DNA of 64,000 nt from Amoebidium appalachense (taxonomy: Eukaryota; Ichthyosporea): NCBI GenBank assembly GCA_963693365.1, contig CAVNZM010000017.1, forward strand, positions 2,356,001 through 2,420,000, written 5' to 3'. Within the stretch, counting starts at the first letter, position 1. The number at the start of each line of letters is the position of its first letter. Below, one piece after another: positions 1 through 11,340 of the stretch. The position numbers and the translations under genes were made by a program. Under the pieces are notes generated by a model. That model ran no database searches. It was given only the letters and a program-made list of their open reading frames with translations, and was not told the DNA's origin.

Positions 1-1082
<1,082 letters not shown>

Positions 1083-1236
1083 CCCCCGCCCCCCCCCTCC
1101 CCCCTCGCCTTCCCACTCTGCATTATGTTTCCCATAATATAAATGTGTACTTAGTGTGCTTCTTACTCTATTCCGCATTCTAACCTCCCCTCCCCCCCTC
1201 CCCCCTCCCCCCCTCCCCCCCCTTCCCCGCGCACAG

Positions 1237-1673
1237 GCTATGCGATAATTGATGTCGAGCATGCCTGCACCCTCTCTGTCCGTGACATTGCTCATGCAGT
1301 CGCTGAACCCAACCAATCATCAACTACGGATAAAAATTCGAATGAAAAAGTCGCGACAAATACAAAACCATTACCCGTCGAAGACCAAATTTCCGAGAAA
1401 AACGGCGAAAATTCGCAAGTAAGAATGGCTAGAGAAACAGGGTCAACACTCTCGCTTCATTGGGAGACGTACAATTCGATCGCGTGTCTTCTTTCGACCA
1501 ATCAAACCGAGGCATCAACCCAAATAAGGCTAATCGCCGATGCTGTGGGTGGTGAGCAGCTGGCGGCCATGCGGAAGCTCAAGGAAGAATCCATTGCAAG
1601 GGCATTGGACACGTCAGAGAGTGACGACCCGGTGAAAAGGTCGGTGCTGATGTTTTGCTCACGTATTGCATAA
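1237..1673 (+). CDS. Terminal exon of an unrecognised gene (5' part outside window)
   Basis: A pyrimidine-rich stretch ends in GCGCACAG at 1,236. After it one frame stays open for 145 codons to a TAA at 1,671-1,673, beginning YAIIDVEHACTLSVRDIAHAV after two bases that complete a split codon. The protein is hydrophilic, with a Lys/Asn/Glu linker (about residues 30-60) and a helical-looking C-terminus ending KRSVLMFCSRIA. Base composition is balanced, unlike the repeat-rich surroundings. I do not recognise the family. The R1 copy upstream would lie in the preceding intron in the same orientation. A start at the internal ATG (1,425) would give an 82-residue protein, but the open frame upstream of it favours an exon. 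Confidence 0.5.
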
Positions 1674-1829
1674 GCAGGCACCAATCAGATTGTATTGTTA
1701 TTTTTAAATTATATTTTTAACGGTAGTGGAAGAAGTAGAAGAAGACCAAGGAGACGGAAAAAAAGAAAGAGAGGAAGGTAGGAAGTAAGCAAGCAAGAAG
1801 GAAAGAAAGAAGAAAAGAAAGAAAGAAAG

Positions 1830-1867
<38 letters not shown>

Positions 1868-2126
1868 CGCGCACACACGCATACTAACACACACAAAACA
1901 CACACACACACACATGATTCCTCCTGTTTTTCCCCGTTGTGAGGTTCCAACATTTCTCCTGCACATATTCTCGTATGTCCTTTCGACACTGAATACATGC
2001 TTGAACACACAGGCAACCCCCCCCCCCCCCCCTCCCTCCTCCTCCTTCCCCCCTCCCACCCCCCCCCCCCCCCCCACACACACAATAAAATACACACAGG
2101 CACCCCCCCCCCTCCCCCCCTCTCCC

Positions 2127-2164
<38 letters not shown>

Positions 2165-2448
2165 ACGCACACACACACACAAGAATAATGTTATGATATT
2201 CATGCTTACGCGGATTCATACTTATACACCTGCGTGCGCAGGTGCGCGCGTGCACGCACATACACACACACACTCCCCCTCTCTCCCTCCCTCCCTCCCC
2301 CTCTCTCCCCCTCTCTCTCTCTTTCTCTCTCTCTCCCCCCCCCCCCCCCCCCCCCCCCTCTCTCCCCCTCTCTCTCGCTCTCTCTACACAACCACACCCA
2401 AACGCACCTACACACAAACAATACACGCACCTACACACACACACACAG
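1674..2448 (+). repeat. C-runs and (CA)n/(CT)n tract
   Basis: Purine-rich GAAAG repeats (1,740-1,830) are followed by C-runs at 1,830-1,866, 2,018-2,075 and 2,104-2,162 and by CT and CA repeats. No coding sequence is seen; long proline/histidine or cysteine/valine ORFs here are translations of the repeats. The composition matches introns of the other genes in this window read on the sense strand. Confidence 0.8.
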
Positions 2449-2581
2449 GCAGCAAAAAGACTGCAAATTCCGCCGGCAGGCCCGGCACGGTATCAAACTG
2501 TTGGTTGACTCAGCCAACCACGGAAATGAGACCTTCGTTGCACCCACTGCCCCTCCTGGTGCCGATAATACGTACATATAA
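2449..2581 (+). CDS. Possible terminal exon, unrecognised
   Basis: A (CA)n run ends in ACACACAG at 2,448, the acceptor style used repeatedly by EFL1. The following sequence is non-repetitive; one frame encodes a 43-residue tail starting QQKDCKFRRQARHG and ending PPGADNTYI before TAA at 2,579-2,581. A second frame is also open, so the reading frame is uncertain. It could be the last exon of the gene at 1,237 through an alternative donor, or of a separate gene. No family was recognised. Confidence 0.3.
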
Positions 2582-3120
2582 GACTATAATAATGCTTGTA
2601 TATAGCCTATGATATCATGATTGAGCATATGTAGGCTATTTTAGCTCGTATATCTAGTTTTACATACAAGATTCAAAAGACTTCTCGCTCGAACCGTCTC
2701 GAGCGGAGTCCTGGGCACCTCGATTTTCTTATCTATTTATAGTAATGAAGGATTGGCTAGGATTCAATGTCGTCCTGAGCAGCCCGACAGCCTGCCTGGC
2801 GTTAAATCCTGAGATAGACCTGCTTGTGATTGGATCCGCGGCTATGACGGAATGACATGGGCCGCATGGGGTTCACACAAAGAACGTTCCTTACACAAAC
2901 CGCTACAAAACTTAAAAACACTAATATAATTAGTGCACGACGTCAAAATCTCGGAAGTTTTATATTATGATATCGATATATTAACAGGTGACGTATTATG
3001 TATGTTTTAGCCACAAATGAATCAACATCACCAGCAGAGTTCGATATTACCCAAAAACGTTTGGTAATTTACCAAACTTTTTAAACGATTTCCCAAAGAT
3101 CGTGCAAGGGAATGATACAG

Positions 3121-3178
<58 letters not shown>

Positions 3179-3388
3179 ACAGTTAGCTGCAGCCCCTACT
3201 TATGCATGTACTCGTGATAAAACAGCACGGTGTCGATAAGTCTCAAAATCATCGATTCTGTGTTGAGCGCGAAAGGCATACAAAACATACGATTCGGAAA
3301 TTCTCCAAATTTAAAATTTTCGGGCTGGCGCCCGACCGCGGGACTCGCCCTAGGGTCACACCATCCCGTCTGATGCGTGCACGTGTAC

Positions 3389-3430
<42 letters not shown>

Positions 3431-3714
3431 TTTCACATCCTCCCCTCCCCTCCCCTCCTTGCCTATCGGGGCCCCTCCGGGCCCCTCCCTCCGGATCCCC
3501 GGCCGGCCCCTCACCCACTTCCGGATCCTAGCTAGGCCTGGCACCCGGCCACTAACTCAGCGCACAGATCTGCGCACTCTTCGCCAAAAAACAACTTCAC
3601 ACAGGGACTTCCGGGGAGGGAGGGAGGGAGGGAGGGAGGAGAGGGGGGGGGGGGGGGGGGACGGTCGAGGGTTTTACCAAAGTTTTTTTTTTTGGCGATT
3701 ACCAAAGAACCAGT

Positions 3715-3754
<40 letters not shown>

Positions 3755-4149
3755 AATTTGAAACTAAAATTCGAACCCTGATCACCAGTAAGCCAGAAAC
3801 ATGCTTTTGTTTTTCTAATGGCGAAAGATCATGCATGTGGCATAAAGTTATGCAGAGGAGTGTAAGCCGAATAGACCGGACCTTGTGTAGTTCAGCTTTA
3901 TGATTGTTTAGCTCATAAATAGCTTTGATACCGCATAAAAACTTTAATTGTGGGACACTTCACAACCCGAACGAGTGCTTGAGCACGTTTTCCCTGGGAG
4001 AGGAGGCGTACAGGTTCCCACAATCGAGAGAAACGGTCTGTCGCAGCTGTACGTACAGCAATCACCTCTGAAACCCTAAATCGACCTATGCCATGTGGGC
4101 GCGAGCGCATCACCGAATGTGCCGGCCGACCGGGACGGTCCCGCCAACC
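2582..4149. other. Intergenic, no gene seen
   Basis: AT-rich unique sequence to about 3,120, then a C-run with (CA)n at 3,121-3,180. C-runs follow at 3,391-3,430 and 3,718-3,751, with a G-run at 3,642-3,660. Between them lies GC-rich sequence with CCCGGCC-type simple motifs. Short ORFs here lack splice signals or recognisable domains. Confidence 0.6.
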
Positions 4150-4367
4150 CATAGGCTATACATATATATATGGGGTTTACGCTGTTTACTCGAGGCAAAG
4201 AGAACCAGTCTCAGGTATGGGGGGGGGGGGTTTTGCTCGGAATATCCCCTCAGCGGTATATCATGATCACGTACATAGATGTCGGGTGGTGACTATATAT
4301 CAGGGTTTACTTTCTCTACGAGACACCATAAAGACTACAAGGAGAAATCAATTAGTTGGGGTTCCCC

Positions 4368-4368
<1 letters not shown>
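4150..4368 (-). repeat. Dispersed repeat, partner of 16,481-16,690
   Basis: On the minus strand this begins CGGGGAACCCCAACTA directly after the retrotransposon poly-A run and continues through CCCGACATCTATGTAC, GAGGGGATATTCCGAGC and GCCTCGAGTAAACAGCG. The same series of blocks occurs on the plus strand at 16,481-16,690, also directly after an A-rich run but without any retrotransposon. Identity by eye is about 85 percent. The A-rich run therefore belongs, at least in part, to this repeat. Confidence 0.7.
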
Positions 4369-4415
<47 letters not shown>

Positions 4416-4486
4416 GGGCTCCCCTCGGGACACTCGGTATCAGCTGGTTGTGTGTGTGTGTGTGTTTGTGTGTGTGTGCGCGTGCG

Positions 4487-7400
4487 CTATAATTTTGTAG
4501 TGATGTGTTTCTCAAGCCAATCAATACATCTAATAAACAGGTCGTAGTTACGCGTGTTTAGTATAAAATCAAGGATGTTGTAATTTACAGGTAGGCTATC
4601 TTTCTGGGTGTCTGTTGTGAATGTGACGTGTGTGTGTTGCGGTATTATGTGGTCTATCAAACTACATTTGGCGATACATGACCGGTTAAACTGGTGTGTG
4701 TGTGTGTTGTTTGGGCATGCAAATGATGCCACCTTATACTTATTAGATCTCCACTGTATAGCACGTGTACAGTAAAAGCGTGGTAATTGATCAATAATAC
4801 CATCAGCTAGAGAAAGACCAGTTCTACAGGAAGGTAATATGTATTTAGGTGTTATACACTTGCGAGTGCCATATTTGGCAATATGGTTGAGGCGGTCAGT
4901 ATATATAAAACGAGACATAAGGCTTAGTTTTTCAAGGTGTATGCTTTCATCGGGTCTAGTGTCGTGTGGTATCTTTTTCCATTTGTTATATTGCGTGATT
5001 ATCTTGTGATTGTGTACATGTTTAATAAGTAAGTGGCAGTCCAAAGTCACACACACACTATTGCGGGGTTTATTTGTATTTGTGCCCAGGGGAGAAGGGG
5101 AGAGAGAGGGGAGGAAAGAGGGGAGAGGTGAGGAGGGGACAGGTCGGATAGAGAAGAGAGGGTGGGAGGGCAAATACTTCTTTAAGCGGCTTATGTGCTT
5201 ATTGAATTTCAGCGCGAGATAGGATACTCTAGCAGCTATTGGGACCAGACCATATATCGAGAGCGTTACAGGCCCAGGTTTACAACAGTTGTTAGATAGA
5301 AAGGAGGCAACTTCTGCTTCAAGGAAATTTGCCAAGGGTTTAAGCGCTCTAGTTCTCTCTTTCTTGATCCAAGCGGCGAGAAGGGGTAAACCATATTCAC
5401 ATGCCGGGAAGACAAAAGTGCGAATAAATGTAAGTCTAATAGAAGGATGGAGGGGTGTGTCTTTAAAAATATTAGCCGAGAAGAAAGCTAACCGCTTACG
5501 AGCCAACTCTACCCTCTTTTCGACCATATGGGGAAACATAACACCAACAGAATCAACCGGAACACCAAGATATTTGTATTCTGGAACTATAGGTACAGGT
5601 TTAGATGATAATGTAAATGTGTGTAAATTGTTAGCTATATCAGGTACAAGAACACCACATTTGTCTATGTTAAGGATCATAAGGTTTGCCTTGCACCACT
5701 CTGACACTACATCGAACAATCTTTGCAGGCGTCTAGGGGTACGGGCAAGGAGGGACAGATCATCAGCATAGAGAAGTGCAGGCGGAAAGTTATTAATAGG
5801 GTCATCGTTTTCGGCGTAAATCTTGACAGCCAAATCATCTATAAATAGGTTAAACAAAAAGGGGCTAAGCAATGAACCCTGCAAGAGACCTCTAGTACGA
5901 GCAAAACCATATGAAAGATGCCCATTAACCACAGCTCTACCATAGGTTTGAGACAAGAGTGCTTCTAACAGAACACCAATGCAGTGTGGTACACCCCGTG
6001 CAGCAAGCTTTTCCCATAGGAGACCAGGGGAGACAGAATCGTAAGCAGTTTTCCAATCAATAAAGCCAACATATTGTGCACCAACTTGCATAGAATCGTG
6101 CAGTGCCATTATTTGAACATAACATGAATTGTTTTTACGAAAAGCGGATTGGCATGGGTGTATGTGAAGAATAGATTGAAACCTAGGGTGATGTGCAAAT
6201 AACCTAAGTAAGCAAGCTTCAAAGAATCTACGAACAACCTGGGTTAGTGTAATGGGGCGAAAGGATGATATGGGGCCCTCAGAGTCCTTCTTAACTATGG
6301 GGATCACTAAGGTATCTAACCAAGATGACGGGACATGTCCACATTTAACACACCAAGAAAAGAGAGAGCTTAACATGATAGTAAGATCAGGTTTAATAGC
6401 ACGATCACTTTCCTTTTGTGGGTAGGAGGGAACAAGGATTTTAAGAAACCCAGCAGGGAGTCCATCAGGTCCACAAGACTTACTAGAGCTATAACTAGAT
6501 ATCACAGACCATATGGCATCGGGACTGAAAAAGGGGAGGATCGATTCTATGGGGATAGATGGGTCTACAGGCCACACAATAGGTTTCTGAGCGGGGGTCC
6601 TATCTTTAAACAGTTCCGAGAAATACTTATCAGAGTCTATGAGGGGGTCTCCAGTGGTATCACCAATAATACGAGCAGGGGGGCCAAATCGATTCATACT
6701 AGCAAGCCGGCGCAAGCTTTCCTTTTGAGACAGGGGTTCACCTAGTCTAGCGGGAGTGGTGTTTGGTAACAAGAGAGCATCGGGGTATTCCTTCCTACCA
6801 CCGCCAGCATAATCACCGAGATCTATCAAATCATCAACAATAAAGTTAGTGCATGTATCTAGTACGAGATGTGAATCTGGCCTGGCTTGTGCAGATTCTA
6901 ATAGGCGCATATATATAGGGTGTTTCGTAGCATAGCATACACATACATCAACTCTACCCCACTGTGACTTAAGCTGGGATAGACGGAGGTGAAAGGTGGG
7001 AGGGGGGAGGGGGGAGCAGATCAAGGGAGATCTTAGGTAGGAAAAGGATAGGAGAGTGGTCAGATGACCTAGAGAGGTTAGGAGGGAGAGAGAGTTTTGA
7101 CATGGTTGATGGCCAAAAGGCCACTCCCCAGTCGGTGTTGTGGGCATGGGATATTTGAGGGAACCGCAAAGTGTGACTTTGGACATACCTTGCTAAAGGG
7201 ATAGCACGCTCCGGGGGCTTAGATGGGTACCCGACACTCACTTGCAGTGTGTCTGTGTGGTGGAGTCGCGTGTTAAAATCACCTAAAATAACAGTGGACA
7301 TTGGTAACTGTGACAACTCGTGAGTCAATTCGACAACCGACATAGATGGTGGGTAATATACAAAAGTAAAAAACATTAGAAAGAAACTCTATAGAAACCG

Positions 7401-7682
7401 AGAATTCCGTTTTTGCTACCGGTTTGCACTTCACTCTCACGTGTGGTGCGGCAAGTACAATAATGCCTCGGTTTTTCGCGTAACCGGGGTGTGTGGATGT
7501 GTCGACCAATGTAGAGTTGAATTTGTGGTGGTTTTTAAACTGTGTTTCGCAAATCACTGTAAACGTGTGGTTGTTTGTCTGTTGTTGTATGTAGCTGATT
7601 TTATCGTCGAGTGTCCCGGGGGGAGGCCCTTTTGGGGGCCCAGTGTCCGAGCATTCCAGAAGAAGAAGGATAAATTAGGCAT
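4487..7682 (-). pseudogene. Retrotransposon ORF2: endonuclease plus reverse transcriptase, frameshifted
   Basis: ORF2 makes the enzyme for target-primed reverse transcription. It starts MPNLSFFFWNARTLG at 7,682. The endonuclease part shows NARTL, VICETQF, VILGDFNTR and RSSDHSPIL. The reverse transcriptase shows SSFRPITL, VGFIDWKTAYDSV (motif A Asp), RGLLQGSLLSPFLFNLFIDD and the catalytic YADD. A C-terminal region of about 400 residues follows, without a domain I can name. The frame changes near 7,617-7,640 (C6 run), 7,365-7,376 (T6 run) and 7,000-7,020 (C-runs). All three breaks sit in homopolymers, so sequencing or assembly error could explain them; otherwise the copy is dead. The longest intact piece, 4,487-7,186, holds the entire reverse transcriptase. 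Confidence 0.95.
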
Positions 7683-8859
7683 CGGTTTGGTCCGACACCT
7701 GTGGGGTTGGTTCCCACTTGTCGCTTACGGGGTCGTATGCACGACCTTCCGCCAGCGCGAACAGTTCGCAGAAGAGCTCGATTTCCATCTCGCATCGGCG
7801 TTTGCGCTCGAGCAGTTTCTCACCAGAAAACATTGGTTCCTTCGTGTCCGTGTCTATCACGCTCGTAGCATCGTTTTCCAACTTTGCGAGGAACTCTTTT
7901 GCCTTGCTGATGCGTACACGACAACGTGTGGCGCACGCATTCTTAGCAGACACTTTACGTTCTTTGTCTGCTTTCTGAATGTTTTCCGGCGCGCATGGGT
8001 CGTAGCTTGGGAGGTGGGTGAAGAAGCTTCCACACCCCTTTGTCGCGTCACGGATGAACGCACGGTTATAGTCGCCCCGTACTGCTACTTCCAGCACATC
8101 GTATCCAATGAAGGACAGACAAAGGATGCGAGAGCACCGGAAGCCGAGAGCCTTGAAGATGGACCACATGGCCCTGTGTGGGCGTCTGCCGTGCTTGACT
8201 TTGAAATACACCCTCTCGTATTTGGGTGGGATGTTGATGTTACCGTTTGCTTGGGTGTTCCCCTTAGCCGGCGGTTTGGGAGGGGAGTTGCGGCGGTACT
8301 CGTTGCCTGCAAGAATGCTGGCATATGTTTCCTTGGCAATTTGGCGGAGCTCGGGTGTTTTACGAGAGTTCGCATATTCTAGGAACTCTGCCGGGAGCTG
8401 TGCTTCCGGTCCTGTGTTGTTTTGTGTTGGGGTGGAAATGTCTCCGTCGCGAGATGTTTGCTCATGAGTTTTGGGGTTTTGCGATCCACTAATGTTTAGC
8501 TGGGCTGTGAGTGAATCAATGGTGAGCTTGAGTTGGGTATTTTCTGTTTGGAGTTTTTCTATCATGTTCTTGAGTGGTAACAGCTCATTTAGCTGTTTCT
8601 TAACGAGGGCAAGTTCTGCCAGTACTGTATCAACCGAAAGTTTCGGCATGGTTGTTATTGTGTTTCTACGGAGTGGTGTGGTGTTATTCTGAATGGGTAG
8701 TGTATTGTAAATAGGTGTTGCGCTTAGTCTAAGGCGATGTTTTTCTGGTTGTGCATCTGTGGTAGGTGTATCTGCTGGACGTTTTAATGGTCGCACATGT
8801 GTGATGGGTGTAGATGGAACTTTGAAAGAGGTTCTGAAACGATTATAGGCATGTGCCAT
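7675..8859 (-). CDS. Retrotransposon ORF1 (nucleic-acid-binding, coiled coil)
   Basis: A 394-residue protein, uninterrupted. Residues about 1-70 are basic and Thr/Pro-rich; about 75-125 form a leucine-rich coiled coil (ELALVKKQLNELLPLKNMIE); about 210-270 hold an RRM-like region (YERVYFKVKHGRRPHRAM, FIGYDVLEVAVRGDY), followed by a lysine-rich helical tail with several cysteines. This order, coiled coil then RNA-binding fold, is that of LINE ORF1 proteins that coat the element RNA. The stop codon overlaps the start region of ORF2 (GATGCCTAA), which suggests ORF2 is made by termination-reinitiation. The intact frame argues that the copy is fairly young. Confidence 0.9.
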   Translation of the reverse strand: MAHAYNRFRTSFKVPSTPITHVRPLKRPADTPTTDAQPEKHRLRLSATPIYNTLPIQNNTTPLRRNTITTMPKLSVDTVLAELALVKKQLNELLPLKNMIEKLQTENTQLKLTIDSLTAQLNISGSQNPKTHEQTSRDGDISTPTQNNTGPEAQLPAEFLEYANSRKTPELRQIAKETYASILAGNEYRRNSPPKPPAKGNTQANGNINIPPKYERVYFKVKHGRRPHRAMWSIFKALGFRCSRILCLSFIGYDVLEVAVRGDYNRAFIRDATKGCGSFFTHLPSYDPCAPENIQKADKERKVSAKNACATRCRVRISKAKEFLAKLENDATSVIDTDTKEPMFSGEKLLERKRRCEMEIELFCELFALAEGRAYDPVSDKWEPTPQVSDQTDA

Positions 8860-9049
8860 GACATGGATGGGGGTGTTCCCCGGCCCTTAGGGCCACGGAT
8901 GGCCTGGTTTAGGGGTGGATGCGCGAAGGATACTATTTATTAGCAGATAATAAAGAGCGACATTTGAATCGATGTGTGCGACTGAATCCACCCCATATTG
9001 GTTGCTGAATTCGAGCTCGAAATGCGAATTCGAGCTCGAAATATATATT

Positions 9050-9589
9050 GGTTCGATTCGTGGAAAAGCCAGATTGCCAGATTGCCAGAATGCCAGAATT
9101 TTGATGGCATTCCAGAAAGGCTAGATTTCGGTCCGGTTCTTGTAGAGCTAAAATCTAGCTTTTTGGGTCAAGAAGGCACTTGCCATTTTGCGCGGTAATA
9201 GAATATCTTGGCTTATCTTAATGAACAATAATAGTTTTGAAATATTATTTAAATAATTTTTATTTTGTTAAATGGGCATTTATTACCAAGTTTTATGCAT
9301 TTTTGAAAAGCTATACTAATAAGGCAAAACGCCTAGGATTGGATACGAACTTTATATGGTGCTGGCGTGGCCAATCGTAAGGCGCAGGGTCAATCTGGCA
9401 ATCTGGAAAGGGGGGGGGGGGGGGGGGTCGCCAGATTCTGGAATCTGGAAGAGGGGTCAAATTGAATCTGGCCTTAAAATTTTGTTTAAATTTTACGTTC
9501 CGATTCGATTGATCGACGAATAACCATTTTTGGCGAGGCGGTTTTTAATCTGGCAATCTGGCAATCTGGCTTTTGACACGAATCGAACC
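9050..9589. mobile_element. 540-bp element with about 40-bp terminal inverted repeats (MITE-like)
   Basis: The left end GGTTCGATTCGTGGAAAAGC continues as CAGATTGCCAGATTGCCAGA. The right end, reverse complemented, reads GGTTCGATTCGTGTCAAAAG and then CCAGATTGCCAGATTGCCAG. The two match over about 40 bp with a small mismatch. Both ends are flanked by ATT (9,047-9,049 and 9,590-9,592), a candidate 3-bp target duplication. Inside are more CAATCTGG/CCAGATT units and a G-run near 9,411-9,427, but no transposase ORF. It lies just outside the 5' end of the retrotransposon. Just left of it, at 9,007-9,042, GAATTCGAGCTCGAAAT is repeated twice. Confidence 0.8.
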
Positions 9590-9592
9590 ATT

Positions 9593-10078
9593 GTAGGCTA
9601 AAACCTGTAGATAAGGGATTCGAGGTGCCGGGGGTCGGGTCGGGAGTAATTGAGAGACTTGCTTACGTGACGTAATTTAGTGGCCTCCAGCAAGCGTTTC
9701 AATTGGTCGACGTAGTTACTGAACAGATGAAGGTAGCAGGATGTCATGACATTTAGCCAATGAGCATCTAGAAAATCCAAGAATAAAAGACAGGCTCTGC
9801 CAAAAGCCACACGGTGACACGAGGCAAACACCAACTCTTTCCACATGCAAAGGCACGTGTACACCAATGTGACAACTTGAAACACTGAACAGAGCCCCGG
9901 GGTGCGGGGGTTTACCAAATGGCCTCGAGATTTATTATGGGCAAACCCTCTCCTTTCTGACAGTGTGTTCAGCGGTGCTAAATACACGAGGCTCAGTCTC
10001 GGATACGGTGATGTGTGGGGAGGCCGGGGAGGCCGGACTAATATGTGTATTAGTAAGTTCATGTAGTTTGAACGTGCT

Positions 10079-10110
<32 letters not shown>

Positions 10111-10533
10111 ATTCGGACGGCCGGTATGCTTGCTGGGTACACCTTGCTCAGAATTCGAAATCAAAGTAGAATTCGAAGGTGTCATTGTGCGCATTCGTGG
10201 AGGGATATCGTGCATGTGTGTTCTAGCCATAGGTCAACTGCCTAGTACGAATACATACATACTACACGGATTCTACAATAATTATGCATATGGTTGTAAA
10301 AACGGTGCTGTCCGTCATACTACCTGCTCAATCAATAACTCTACCACAACTCAATACTAATAAAAAAAACACAGCTACTTTGAACTAACCCATAAGTACC
10401 TCAGAGTCCTGTAGAGCCGTAACTGTGTTACCACAATAAACATGCTGCAATCTGTTTAAAAAAACACCCTTTAAAGTTTTGCATTCTAATTGATAACCTC
10501 AAGCACATTTGCTTTGGAAGCACAGGAATAGTC
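9593..10533. other. Spacer between the TIR element and the coiled-coil gene
   Basis: It contains a (GT)n run at about 10,080-10,108 and otherwise unique sequence. A minus-strand ORF (9,598-10,230) of 210 codons crosses the (GT)n run and shows no recognisable domain; it is not called as a gene. Confidence 0.4.
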
Positions 10534-11340
10534 CTAGTTGCTCTCAACCGTACTCTCATCTCTCTCATAAAGCATGGCGAGCTCAAGCTTCAACTTTTCG
10601 TTCTCATCCAACATGCGCATGTAGTTCAAATACATACTCTGGCTGTTTCTTTTCTCGCTGTTGTATGCTGCCTCCGCCTCCTTCGAGGCCTTGCTTAGTT
10701 TTTGCACCTTTTCTTTCAGCGAAATGATCTGCTGGCGCATGTTCTCGTTGTATGTCTGGATGCTAGTCTCGATCTGCGTTCTTGTTTGAAGTTCATTCTC
10801 CAACTGCGCGAGCGATGCAACAGTTCTCTCGAGCTCATGTGCTAGTTCCATCCTGTGCCTATTCTTTGCTTCCAAGCTTGCTTTAAGCTCACTAATCTGC
10901 GTTTGCAACATGACCACCTGATCTGCTGTTCTCAGGGTCTTCTTGCCGCTTAGCTGCTGTCGTTCCAACTCTGGTTGCTCGGCAAAAACCAGACTAGTAG
11001 TAGAGCGCATGGTTCCAAACTTGTCCCCAGACATGATAAAACTTCCGGTAGAATGCATCGTTCCCAGATTAGAGTACCCTGTTTCATCCGCTGTGGTAAA
11101 GGATGCTTGAGAGGCCGTGCTCGGGCGCCCGCTCATAGACAGCCGTCTGAGGAGGCTGGTGACTGAAGAAACCCGTGAGCGCCGGGGTTCTACTGCGGAG
11201 GGTGTGCGGGCTGAATTGATGGTAGAACCTGTTTTTGTTTCGTTACGTCTGCGCTCTATCACACCTGAAAGGTCCGTGAGCTGAGGTGTGGACACCACGC
11301 GGCGCGCTGGGGCGGTGGTGGCTTCGGTGGTGGTTGCCAT
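10534..11340 (-). CDS. Intronless Ser/Thr-rich coiled-coil protein, paralogue A
   Basis: 268 residues from the ATG at 11,340 (GAAACATGG context). Twelve further residues are possible from an ATG at 11,376, but the MATTT start resembles MASVV of its neighbour. Residues about 1-130 are low-complexity, Ser/Thr/Arg-rich with RRSRVSSVTSLLRRLSMSGR. Residues about 135-255 form a long coiled coil ending in NYMRMLDENEKLKLELAMLY. The gene at 12,777 has the same order and matching blocks (RRPSRASLSS, WYMGLMLENEAIRMKLEQM). The family is not recognised; a cytoskeletal or scaffold role is only a guess. The Arg-x-x-Ser motifs look like basophilic-kinase sites. It is divergently arranged with paralogue B. 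Confidence 0.8.
   Translation of the reverse strand: MATTTEATTAPARRVVSTPQLTDLSGVIERRRNETKTGSTINSARTPSAVEPRRSRVSSVTSLLRRLSMSGRPSTASQASFTTADETGYSNLGTMHSTGSFIMSGDKFGTMRSTTSLVFAEQPELERQQLSGKKTLRTADQVVMLQTQISELKASLEAKNRHRMELAHELERTVASLAQLENELQTRTQIETSIQTYNENMRQQIISLKEKVQKLSKASKEAEAAYNSEKRNSQSMYLNYMRMLDENEKLKLELAMLYERDESTVESN

Larger units (their letters stand above)
4369..8873 (-). mobile_element. Non-LTR (LINE-type) retrotransposon with poly-A tail
   Basis: Read on the minus strand: a very short leader, ORF1 (8,859-7,675), ORF2 with apurinic-type endonuclease and reverse transcriptase (7,682-4,487), a short 3' UTR with (CA)n, then a 43-nt poly-A run (4,411-4,369). ORF2 starts inside the end of ORF1. 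Three ORF2 frameshifts make it inactive as assembled. The 5' boundary is inferred; no clear target-site duplication could be fixed. An eight-base CGGGGAAC occurs at both ends, but the downstream copy belongs to the dispersed repeat at 4,150-4,368. Confidence 0.95.

Noticed and set aside
4369-8880. CGGGGAAC at both ends as the retrotransposon target duplication
   Set aside because: The downstream copy is part of a dispersed repeat also found at 16,481 without the retrotransposon, so the match may be chance.
9598-10230. A 210-codon minus-strand ORF
   Set aside because: It crosses a (GT)n run as poly-His/Thr and has no recognisable domain or homologous motif. It remains possible but unsupported.
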